From IMG/VR virus record IMGVR_UViG_3300025141_000333, positions 1 to 36,140 of that record: a DNA stretch of 36,140 nt; one strand, 5' to 3'. Made by a program: the position numbers and the translations under genes. Each line of letters begins with the position of its first letter. Position 1 is the first letter of the stretch. This document shows positions 16,006-23,083 of this stretch, in pieces. This DNA is from a virus. The notes below the pieces were generated by a model. That model was not told where the DNA came from, did no database searches, and saw nothing but the letters and a program-made list of their open reading frames with translations.

Positions 16006-16158
16006 TTACTCCTTTTCGTAATCTGATAGGTTTTTAATCATCTCAGTGTTCTCATAAGTAGAGCCAATTTCTTGATCGCTGAGCTTCTCCTGTGTGAAAT
16101 AAGCACTCACACAGACACCAAACACAAAGACTAATCCCAAAATAATATTCCTTTTCAT
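16006..16158 (-). CDS. Small membrane or secreted peptide, 50 aa
   Basis: The protein reads MKRNIILGLVFVFGVCVSAY at the N-terminus, a typical signal or anchor segment, followed by a 30-residue acidic polar tail ending NLSDYEKE. A Cys at residue 16 sits in the hydrophobic run, but the residue before it is Val, so it is not a standard lipobox. A GGGGTGG Shine-Dalgarno lies just upstream and the gene directly follows the promoter at 16176-16204. It is the first gene of the lysis cassette, ending 3 nt before the holin candidate. It could be an antiholin or a small lysis regulator; nothing in the sequence proves that. Confidence 0.6.
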   Translation of the reverse strand: MKRNIILGLVFVFGVCVSAYFTQEKLSDQEIGSTYENTEMIKNLSDYEKE

Positions 16159-16175
16159 TTTCCACCCCTATTAAT

Positions 16176-16204
16176 AATATATCACATTATCCCGCACTTG
16201 TCAA
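16176..16204 (-). promoter_or_regulatory. Sigma-70-type promoter of the lysis/terminase operon
   Basis: The minus strand has TTGACA (16199-16204), exactly 17 bases, then TATATT (16176-16181). The -35 box is perfect and the -10 box matches five of six. Predicted start near 16169 gives a leader of about 11 nt before the ATG at 16158. It sits two bases after the stop of the 296-aa gene, so it would begin a unit holding the lysis cassette, terminase and portal. Confidence 0.85.
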
Positions 16205-16205
16205 G

Positions 16206-17096
16206 TTAATATTGAACAGAATCATTTAATCGTTGCAGTTCGCCCAATAAAGACTCCACATCTTGATGCCCCAATGACTGTGCAATCGAAATGCCCCCGT
16301 CCTCTGAGGAATTAATGCGTTCTTGAACGTGTTTTGTTGCTCCCTCTACTTTGCCTTTGTATACATCAAAAGCAACGGACCAATCCGGAGGCAACATCTC
16401 CAGTCCCGATCCAGGATGATTGTCAAATGTTTTAGGCAAGTTGGGAGCTTTCTTCGTATAGGACCATTGTCCACTGGATCCGTAAAGAAGCTTATAGAGT
16501 CTATCGATATCCCACTTTTCTAAATGTGTCTGATAATCGTCCACACTTACGTTGCTCAAAGGCAGAACGAATTCGCCATCTAATTGATCGGGAGTAACCC
16601 ATGTGTAATCGCCGACTGTTGGACTACGGCTCCAATTCTTGTCCAGAGGCATCAAATCGCCGGCTTTATCGCTTTTTCCAAAAGTCGGCATATCGGTAAG
16701 CCCACCAATATCTTGTTGAGACTGAGGGGCTTTGGATACACCGTCATGGCTCGTTATAGCCGATCCAATGCCGGCACCCCCGCCAAGTCCGAGCGCCGTG
16801 GCCAAACCAAGACCTGCGAGTCCTTTTTTCCAACTAGCCTCATCCACCTGATCAATTTTTGATAGGGCAGCCAAAAGTTTAACGTTGTCATAGGTGGGTC
16901 CGATTTGTTTTTGCTCAGAGAGATAACCGCGCCATCCTTCCATTATCACTTGCATATTATGCCCCTCTTCGACTGAGTAAAGTTTTTTAAGATATTGTTT
17001 TGCTTTCTCGATCGAATCTGAGCATCCTACTTTGTCGCCTAGGGTGCCATCTGTGTTCTTTTTGTAAACACATTTTCCACTGCGAATATATGGCAT
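16206..17096 (-). CDS. Putative internal head / ejection protein, 296 aa
   Basis: Three parts are visible. Residues 1-45 form a small Cys-bearing module (RSGKCVYKKNTDGTLGDK, VGCSDSIEKAKQYLKKLY). Residues 51-61 are IMEGWRGYLSE, a copy of the window's shared targeting-like motif. Residues 92-114 are a Gly-rich hydrophobic stretch (GLAGLGLATALGLGGGAGIG), like a glycine zipper able to enter membranes. The rest is polar, with Trp-rich segments (WDIDRLYKLLYGSSGQWSY). No enzyme motif is seen. The ATG overlaps the upstream stop as TAATG. The targeting motif, prohead-protease-type site and glycine zipper together suggest a protein packed in the capsid and released into the cell envelope with DNA; this is inference. 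Confidence 0.65.
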   Translation of the reverse strand: MPYIRSGKCVYKKNTDGTLGDKVGCSDSIEKAKQYLKKLYSVEEGHNMQVIMEGWRGYLSEQKQIGPTYDNVKLLAALSKIDQVDEASWKKGLAGLGLATALGLGGGAGIGSAITSHDGVSKAPQSQQDIGGLTDMPTFGKSDKAGDLMPLDKNWSRSPTVGDYTWVTPDQLDGEFVLPLSNVSVDDYQTHLEKWDIDRLYKLLYGSSGQWSYTKKAPNLPKTFDNHPGSGLEMLPPDWSVAFDVYKGKVEGATKHVQERINSSEDGGISIAQSLGHQDVESLLGELQRLNDSVQY

Positions 17097-17515
17097 TATT
17101 TATCTTTCCGATCTTTTGCCATCTTGCGGAATGTTTTAGCCAAATTGTATCGTTTGGATCCGGGAGGACACTTTTCGCTTCCGAAATTCTCCCCTGTGCA
17201 CACACCTTCTGTTCCTCGGCGTTCGATATCTTTCTCTGCATCTTGAATCCAATCGTCGTCCTTTTCTTCCGAAAGTTGCAATTGAGATAGGATCATATCC
17301 AGCTTGCTCTCAATACTAGCAACCCTACTTTCGAGATCTGGTTCTTCTGCGGCAGCCGCACATGGAGAGACCTCTTCTGCATCGGGAACAGTTAGACGAG
17401 TATGTCCGCGCATGCCTCCGGTTTCTCCCGGGAGATAACCTCCCATGCCTCCAACTCGAATCTCTTCAAGTTCTTCAGCAATAAGTTTTTTAAGTTCGGA
17501 TTTTGTAATTTTCAT
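17096..17515 (-). CDS. Small putative head-associated protein, 139 aa
   Basis: The N-terminal helix MKITKSELKKLIAEELEEI is of a kind I recall at the start of many marine phage virion proteins, and it contains I-x-E cleavage-type sites. A Gly/Met-rich segment follows, then a coiled coil (LESRVASIESKLDMILSQLQ, about 70-90) and a C-terminal module GTEGVCTGENFGSEKCPPGS followed by KRYNLAKTFRKMAK, with two Cys and a basic end. The ATG at 17515 has GGAG 8 nt upstream and lies 2 nt after the FtsZ-like stop. A longer frame reaching 17842 exists but lies inside the FtsZ-like gene and is not supported. Likely a capsid-internal or core protein; function unknown. Confidence 0.68.
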   Translation of the reverse strand: MKITKSELKKLIAEELEEIRVGGMGGYLPGETGGMRGHTRLTVPDAEEVSPCAAAAEEPDLESRVASIESKLDMILSQLQLSEEKDDDWIQDAEKDIERRGTEGVCTGENFGSEKCPPGSKRYNLAKTFRKMAKDRKDK

Positions 17516-17517
17516 GA

Positions 17518-18666
17518 TTATTCTCCAGTAGGTAATCCATTCATACCTAGTATAGCAATAAGCCCAGGTACGTTTTGTCGTACATATACTCCCGAAAAGA
17601 GTGTTTCGCATCGACCACCTACGTATGCGATCGCAGATTCCAAATGTTTGCTGATACGGGGATCTGCAACCATTTCTTCGGAAGCCACCAATACGAGAGA
17701 GCCGGCTGCTGCCTTTCCTTTCGGCGGAGGACAAGGAGAGCGGTTCATACAGTTGTGAAGAATCACCGACCCAAGCTTTGCGGTGTTCGGATCTTTGATC
17801 ATAGTCGAACCTACAAAGCCGCGGCCGTTGTTTGCGAGACACGTTTCCAAATCTTTTGAGTCGAAAGACTGGATCGGTGAATCTTCATCTGAGAGTTTGA
17901 GCACCTGAGCCAATGACTTAGCAAACTGTGTGTTAGCAACGGGGTACAAACCAAGCATCCCGATCCTACCACGCAGAAGCCGCGTCGCTCTTTCATTATC
18001 CAACACAAAGTGAGGATAAACAGACACATCATTAAGGAGGGTGAGTGCGTTTTTGGCAATAGTAGGGTTTAACGCCTCTTGGGCAGTCGGCCATGAAACT
18101 ATATAAACGACCTTACCGGTCGACTGAACCGACTGCATATATCGCTCAAAAACATTATGAAGTGCTGCAACTGACGATCCGGTGCCACCACCACCACCAG
18201 CAAAAACAAATAACCAATCGACTTTCCCAAACCTAATTCGCAATGCGTCTTCTACGACTGCGCCGTTCTGAGAAAGTATTTCTTTTCCGTAGTCAATATT
18301 CTTACCAATTCCATCTGAATCGGGAATAAGACATACATGTTCTTCGGCTACATTCTTAGGAATATCTTTTCCTGTAGAATTAACCAGAAGCGTCTTGTTG
18401 AAGCCAAGCTGTAAAAATGCGTTGGCCATCTTATTGCCGCCGCCGCCAACACCCACAAATCCGATGTTTAACGAAGACGGTGCGGTGTTGTCAGGAAGCA
18501 AATCCTCATCCGCATATTCCATTTGGAGTCCAAAATCTTCCACCATGCCAAAATCTTCGGCTTCCACCTTTTCGTGATACGTATCTTTCTCTTGTACGAA
18601 AGATGGTGGTGGCTCTGCCGGAGGCAGAAAATCAAACTCGTTCTTAGTTTCTTTCTTTTTAGTCAT
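17518..18666 (-). CDS. FtsZ/tubulin-like GTPase, 382 aa
   Basis: Nucleotide-binding loops are clear: T1 GFVGVGGGGNKMAN at residues 69-82, the tubulin signature FAGGGGGTGSS at 155-165, and T3-like LLVNST at 93-98. The C-terminal T7 region FDSKDLET matches FtsZ VDFADVRT with both catalytic aspartates kept (Asp269, Asp272), so polymer-dependent GTP hydrolysis is expected. A 65-residue acidic, Pro-rich N-terminal extension is unusual, and the C-terminus ends soon after the fold, without a long FtsA/ZipA-binding tail. Phage relatives such as PhuZ and TubZ position DNA or segregate plasmids. Its start directly abuts the stop of the ParB-like gene, in one operon with the Mre11-Rad50 protein. It could center phage DNA or capsids, or interfere with host FtsZ. 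Confidence 0.88.
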   Translation of the reverse strand: MTKKKETKNEFDFLPPAEPPPSFVQEKDTYHEKVEAEDFGMVEDFGLQMEYADEDLLPDNTAPSSLNIGFVGVGGGGNKMANAFLQLGFNKTLLVNSTGKDIPKNVAEEHVCLIPDSDGIGKNIDYGKEILSQNGAVVEDALRIRFGKVDWLFVFAGGGGGTGSSVAALHNVFERYMQSVQSTGKVVYIVSWPTAQEALNPTIAKNALTLLNDVSVYPHFVLDNERATRLLRGRIGMLGLYPVANTQFAKSLAQVLKLSDEDSPIQSFDSKDLETCLANNGRGFVGSTMIKDPNTAKLGSVILHNCMNRSPCPPPKGKAAAGSLVLVASEEMVADPRISKHLESAIAYVGGRCETLFSGVYVRQNVPGLIAILGMNGLPTGE

Positions 18667-19611
18667 TTACGATTGATCCTTGTGTTGTTTGGCTCCCGTA
18701 TATGCTGCTTTGTAATTAACTTCGCCTGACTTCATTTTATCCACAACTTGGCCAAGGCTCACTTGTCCAGCGTGGGTTTCGCCACCATCAAACTGAGGCA
18801 TATAATCTCGCACAGGGCCCTGCGGTGGGGGGAGAGAGGATAGATTATTAGACACCACATTGACAATTTGCATCATGGTTTTCTCAGGAGACATTCCCGG
18901 CTTTACACCCCACAATTTTTGGGCGGCCGGGACATCCACTATTTTTTCTAAATATTCAGGTCCAAGAAGAGTCCCTGCTTCTGTCGATTGTCCTATTCGA
19001 TCTATGATCATTTTCTTAATTGTTTGGGCATCTTTTCCTAGTATATTATCAGATGAAGCTTCATCTTCGGGATCCCCACCAGTAGTGGCCTTTGGAACTG
19101 CGCCGGCATCGGCATCCATTGTTGCTGCTATAGCAACTTGGGCTACCGCCAATTTGTTCAGCGGGCCTTTTCCGGGAAGTTGAATATCTACTGCGTTAAT
19201 CGGCGCTTCCGCGCCGGCGGTAGCCCAAGTGGACGACCAGCGATGATGGCCATCGATGACCAAATTTCCCGCAACTACAATTTTCATACCTCGCCCAGTA
19301 ATATCACCCGTCAGGGCATTGGAGACTGATCCAAGAGTAGAAAGTGGCCACCCAATTGATTTCATCAAACTAATCTCATTTTGGGTAGGAGCCAAATTTC
19401 CAACAAGAGGCTTGGCATCTGGAATCACCTCAATAACCTCATCATTAGGAATACCATCTTCGTCGCCAGATCCCAGAATTGCTCTCACTTTAGGATCTTG
19501 TCCTTCGGGTGAATTTAAAAAATCCACCACCGGAACAACTTTGTTTTGGGAAAAATCGTCCGGCAATTTTTCATTTACAAATTTCTTCCAGTTTTCCATA
19601 ATAAGTTTCAT
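18667..19611 (-). CDS. ParB-like domain protein with head-targeting-like N-terminus, 314 aa
   Basis: Residues 73-86 (LAPTQNEISLMKSI) and 111-126 (IVVAGNLVIDGHHRWS) match the ParB/Srx fold, in which D-G-H-H-R forms the nucleotide-binding site. In ParB this fold binds CTP; in other relatives it has nuclease or kinase activity, so the chemistry is open. No helix-turn-helix is evident after it. The N-terminus MKLIMENWKKFVNE carries the shared motif (I4 to E14) that resembles T4 capsid-targeting sequences. Residues about 150-200 are an Ala/Gly/Asp-rich linker. Its ATG overlaps the Mre11-Rad50 stop by 4 nt (ATGA), and the FtsZ-like gene starts right after its stop. Possible roles are an injected internal protein or a DNA-partition partner. 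Confidence 0.78.
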   Translation of the reverse strand: MKLIMENWKKFVNEKLPDDFSQNKVVPVVDFLNSPEGQDPKVRAILGSGDEDGIPNDEVIEVIPDAKPLVGNLAPTQNEISLMKSIGWPLSTLGSVSNALTGDITGRGMKIVVAGNLVIDGHHRWSSTWATAGAEAPINAVDIQLPGKGPLNKLAVAQVAIAATMDADAGAVPKATTGGDPEDEASSDNILGKDAQTIKKMIIDRIGQSTEAGTLLGPEYLEKIVDVPAAQKLWGVKPGMSPEKTMMQIVNVVSNNLSSLPPPQGPVRDYMPQFDGGETHAGQVSLGQVVDKMKSGEVNYKAAYTGAKQHKDQS

Positions 19612-22600
19612 TGATTAACCCTTGCATGTCCTTGGAATTTTTCTATTACGATCTGTTGATCGACACAATCCTTGAGAGATTCAAGGTGTGAGATCAGCAA
19701 AACGTTCTTAAAATACACCTTAATTAGTGCCAAGATACGAATAAATCCCTCTAAATTTTCTTCATCCAGTGCAGTTCCGGGCTCATCAAGAATAAACAAG
19801 TCTCCCTTGGGCAACGAAGAAACACTCAACAACGCCAAACGAATAGCCATTGCTGCCATTGTCTTTTCTGATCCGGATGCCATCTCGATGGGGCGCGCCT
19901 CATACTGAGGATGTTTAATGAAGATATCAAACTTGTTTCCGCTGCTCTCAAAGAATATTTCGAAATCCACAATGTTAGTTAAGATTTTCGCAATCTCCTG
20001 GTTAATAACAGGAATCTTCTTTTTAATAATGTCGTAAGCAATCCCGTTGGAATGCATACACCTCATGAACAAATCATAAGCCGAAAATGAAGCTTGGAGA
20101 TTTTTATATTCTTCTTTTTGAGATCTTAAGAATTCTATCCGCTGCTCACAAGATCCTACTAATTTTACCAACTCTAATGTTTGCTCATCACACTCACAGA
20201 TTGAGTCCTCTTTTGCGGCCGCCTTCAGATCGTGATCCACACGCATTTGAAGAAGTCTTTCTAAGTTCTCGATAGCTTCCTTGTTAGAATTATATTCGCC
20301 AATTTTGGCTATGACCTCAGATAGCTTAGACTCTTGGCTAATAAGAAGCCCTTTGTTTCTTTCTCGACGCAGACTTAATTCGGATATTTCCTTTTCGGCA
20401 CTTACAACCCCTAGCTGCAACTCGCTATACGCACTCATTTTGGCCGCTGTCTCAGTGGGGTTAAGAGACATCAAGCGTTGTTGCGCAGCACGACGATCGC
20501 CTTCCACTAACTCTTCAGACGCAACAGCAATGTGAGCATCACGAATAAATTTGCAGCCTGGATAAGAACTCCCACAAGGAATCCCAGATAGAAGTTTTGC
20601 TTTCTTTTGAATATCTTTAAGTTCTTTATCGAACTTCGCCTCTTGTTGTTGGGTTTGGCGAATCATTTCCATCGTTTCCTTTAGATCGTCAAAATCCATA
20701 TCGCTCAACAATCTTGTCGATTCACGCACCTCTTCTTTTCTCAACTCAATCATTTGAGAATCTTCTATAATCTTTTGTTTGAGAGAGATGATGGCGTTGC
20801 TCTTTTGGGTTTGAGACTCCTTTAGTTTAACAATGTCAATATATTCATTAGGAATGGAATTAATAGTCTCATTAACTGTGATCAGTGACGTATGGATTAA
20901 TTTTAATTCTTCCCTCATTGAGAGACAGAGTCCTTTGTTTTTCTCCGCCCCCTTTCGATAGGTTGTCAATTCGTCTTCCACTTCCGCGATTTCATTATCA
21001 TAATCTTTATCTTGATGCTTCTTAAGAAGAACCTTCATATCTACAGAGTCTTCTTTTGCTAATTTAAATTTCTTATCAAATATCTCCAAATCTAAGAACT
21101 TGGCGATAATTTCTTTACGTCGGGTAGATCCTTCATCAATAAACGCCAACGAACCGTGTTGAGACGCCAGAGAAGACACAGAAAAATCTTCAATAGACCC
21201 AAAGTGCTTTCTAATATTTGCATCCGTCTGGTTGCGAGTAGTGGCGTTTAATGAGGTAGTTTCTCCAGTAATCATATCATAGACTTCAAAATTCAAATCA
21301 GTCTTGGCCTCGAGGGTTTCTTCTCCTTTTAATCTCTTGGTGTATTTCTCGGATTTACGAGAAATCGTATATATCTTTTCTCCTACCTCTATCTCTAATT
21401 CTCCAAAGCAATCGTCTTTGTTCTGATTAATAACATTAAGATTTTTTCTTTCGTTCTTTGAAGTGGTATTAAATAAAGTGTACAAGGCGGCATCCACAAT
21501 CGAGCTTTTTCCGGAAAAGTTCTTTCCAAAGATCCCAATAATTCCGTTGAGATTATCAAACTTGATGGAGTTCCCTTTTCCATAATTAAAGAGGTTATCC
21601 CACCTGAAAGATTTTAGTTTCCAATTTATGTTTCTGGAGATATCTTCGCTGTTTTCTACCAATTTATTATAGTGGCGATTGATTTCAAAAACTTTGTCTA
21701 GCGTCTCTTCGCTAGCTTGATATTCTTTTAAATATTCCCTCATCAATTGTTCTTGAATTTTGGGATCTCGAAGGTTTTCTGTTTGGAGTGTGCCAGTGAA
21801 TTCCTCTACGGTACCCCTTTGTCCCGACGCTCGATTCAGAAACGAGATGCTTTCTGGCTCAAAACGATGCTTGGCGATATCCAAGGCGCGCCGCATCGTA
21901 TCCAGAGGCAAGTTGTTGTTGCTTACCAAGCGCAACCGAGCACCCTTTGGCACCACTACCTTGTTGGGCATTCGTCCCTTTGGAGTCAGTTGTATGGTAA
22001 CAAAAGGTTTTGGATTTTTTAAAACAACGGGCTCAATGTCCCATTCCTCTTTCGAGGATATGTCCCAAATGAGAATACCTTTGTCGTTAGTTTCGCCATG
22101 GTTTTGTTGAACTGTGGAGCCAGCGTACCAGATGCGGCCGGCATCATCTAGAAACTGGCGGCGATGGATATCTCCCAACATTGCAAAATCAAAACTATTA
22201 AAAATATCTATATTATCTTCACCGTAATCCATCACCCAATTAGTGTCTGTACGACAACTGGAGATAGAACCATGATATAAAGCAATGTTAATCTTATCTT
22301 TATCGGAAGGATCTGTCCAATTATCTCTATCAAAAACTGAGAGGACATTCAAACAAAAGTTTTCGTCGATGTGTGTCTCTCCTGAGTTTTTAAGAAGATG
22401 TAGATTGGACAAGTCAAGCGCCTCTACAACAGGAGTAAGGGCATCTTGGCGGCTGCTGTTCTTCAGATTTCCATCATGGTTGCCTAAAATGATATATGTT
22501 GGCGCTATCTCCGCTAAGCTGCGAAAAAAATTAGAACACATCTCCACAAACTCGGGGGAAATTTGGGTCTTAGTGTGCGCTATGTCTCCGCAGTGTATGA

Positions 22601-22715
22601 TGTAATCAACTTCTTCTTCTTTAAGCTTGTCGTAAAGTTGTTGGAATACGATGCGATACTCATAATGATATTTTAAATTCTTAATATGAGTATCGCTAAT
22701 ATGTGCAAACTTCAA
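19608..22715 (-). CDS. 47-46: Fused Mre11-Rad50 (SbcD-SbcC, gp47-gp46) recombination nuclease, 1035 aa
   Basis: The N-terminal half is a metallophosphoesterase of the Mre11/SbcD/gp47 type: HISDTHIK (5-12), HCGDIAH (41-47), GNHD (78-81), YHGS (147-150) and GDIHRRQ (181-187). The second half is Rad50/SbcC/gp46: Walker A GIFGKNFSGKSS at 394-405, long coiled coils at about 570-710 and 740-880, a Cys714-x6-Cys721 hook (PCGSSYPGCKF), signature MASGSEKT at 945-952, Walker B LFILDEPG at 973-980 and the H-loop LISHLES. Together these make a DNA end-processing ATPase-nuclease for recombination-dependent replication. T4 uses two separate proteins. The start is TTG at 22715 with GGAGGG just upstream, and the SDTH motif fits that start exactly. 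It is driven by the promoter at 22750-22778. Confidence 0.93.
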   Translation of the reverse strand: MKFAHISDTHIKNLKYHYEYRIVFQQLYDKLKEEEVDYIIHCGDIAHTKTQISPEFVEMCSNFFRSLAEIAPTYIILGNHDGNLKNSSRQDALTPVVEALDLSNLHLLKNSGETHIDENFCLNVLSVFDRDNWTDPSDKDKINIALYHGSISSCRTDTNWVMDYGEDNIDIFNSFDFAMLGDIHRRQFLDDAGRIWYAGSTVQQNHGETNDKGILIWDISSKEEWDIEPVVLKNPKPFVTIQLTPKGRMPNKVVVPKGARLRLVSNNNLPLDTMRRALDIAKHRFEPESISFLNRASGQRGTVEEFTGTLQTENLRDPKIQEQLMREYLKEYQASEETLDKVFEINRHYNKLVENSEDISRNINWKLKSFRWDNLFNYGKGNSIKFDNLNGIIGIFGKNFSGKSSIVDAALYTLFNTTSKNERKNLNVINQNKDDCFGELEIEVGEKIYTISRKSEKYTKRLKGEETLEAKTDLNFEVYDMITGETTSLNATTRNQTDANIRKHFGSIEDFSVSSLASQHGSLAFIDEGSTRRKEIIAKFLDLEIFDKKFKLAKEDSVDMKVLLKKHQDKDYDNEIAEVEDELTTYRKGAEKNKGLCLSMREELKLIHTSLITVNETINSIPNEYIDIVKLKESQTQKSNAIISLKQKIIEDSQMIELRKEEVRESTRLLSDMDFDDLKETMEMIRQTQQQEAKFDKELKDIQKKAKLLSGIPCGSSYPGCKFIRDAHIAVASEELVEGDRRAAQQRLMSLNPTETAAKMSAYSELQLGVVSAEKEISELSLRRERNKGLLISQESKLSEVIAKIGEYNSNKEAIENLERLLQMRVDHDLKAAAKEDSICECDEQTLELVKLVGSCEQRIEFLRSQKEEYKNLQASFSAYDLFMRCMHSNGIAYDIIKKKIPVINQEIAKILTNIVDFEIFFESSGNKFDIFIKHPQYEARPIEMASGSEKTMAAMAIRLALLSVSSLPKGDLFILDEPGTALDEENLEGFIRILALIKVYFKNVLLISHLESLKDCVDQQIVIEKFQGHARVNQ

Positions 22716-22718
22716 ATG

Positions 22719-22724
22719 CCCTCC
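22719..22724 (-). promoter_or_regulatory. Ribosome site deciding the TTG start of the Mre11-Rad50 gene
   Basis: The minus strand reads GGAGGG-CAT-TTG. This near-ideal Shine-Dalgarno, although close, and the absence of an ATG before the conserved HISDTH motif fix the TTG at 22715 as the start. Confidence 0.75.
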
Positions 22725-22749
22725 AAGCGGATCTGTCCGTTACTATAAT

Positions 22750-22778
22750 ATTATAACCTATTATATAACATTTGTCAA
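22750..22778 (-). promoter_or_regulatory. Consensus sigma-70 promoter of the Mre11-Rad50 operon
   Basis: TTGACA (22773-22778), 17 bases, TATAAT (22750-22755): a perfect match in both boxes and spacing. The -10 region AATAGGTTATAATAT is the same as in the RuvC promoter. Predicted start near 22743 gives a leader of about 28 nt. It probably drives the Mre11-Rad50, ParB-like, FtsZ-like and following genes. Confidence 0.9.
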
Positions 22779-22781
22779 GTA

Positions 22782-23072
22782 TTATTTTCTTCTGTAATTT
22801 TTGCGGATGGTACGTAGGTCTGAATTGATCTTTTGTATGTCTCGTTTCATCAATTCGATATCTACTTTAATCTCCGACAAATCACTGCCGCTATCGCTTT
22901 CTAAGACCGAGAGAACTTTTTTTACGTTTTCATCAACGTCGGAAACTTCATGCTCCAATGTTCCGAGGCGACTTTCTGCTTCCCACACCCAAACAAAACA
23001 AGGTACAACAATCAAACTTAAAAGGATAGTAAACCCTTTCCAAACCCACTCTCCAATCTTCGATTTTTCCAC
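22782..23072 (-). CDS. Membrane-anchored coiled-coil protein, 96 aa
   Basis: Residues about 10-30 (VWKGFTILLSLIVVPCFVWVW) form one membrane span. The rest is a charged coiled coil (LGTLEHEVSDVDENVKKVL, then EIKVDIELMKRDIQKINSDL) ending in a basic tail NYRRK. The start is GTG at 23072 with a strong AGGAGG 7 nt upstream, just after the primase stop. It is the last gene before the Mre11-Rad50 promoter. The layout resembles small phage membrane proteins such as spanin-like or holin-like accessory proteins, or a membrane tether for replication, but no family is recognised. Confidence 0.65.
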   Translation of the reverse strand: MEKSKIGEWVWKGFTILLSLIVVPCFVWVWEAESRLGTLEHEVSDVDENVKKVLSVLESDSGSDLSEIKVDIELMKRDIQKINSDLRTIRKNYRRK

Positions 23073-23083
23073 ATCACACCCTC

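Noticed and set aside
17516-17842. Upstream extension of the 139-aa gene to a start at 17842
   Set aside because: The extension lies inside the FtsZ-like gene in another frame and has shadow-like composition. ATG at 17515 has a proper GGAG site.
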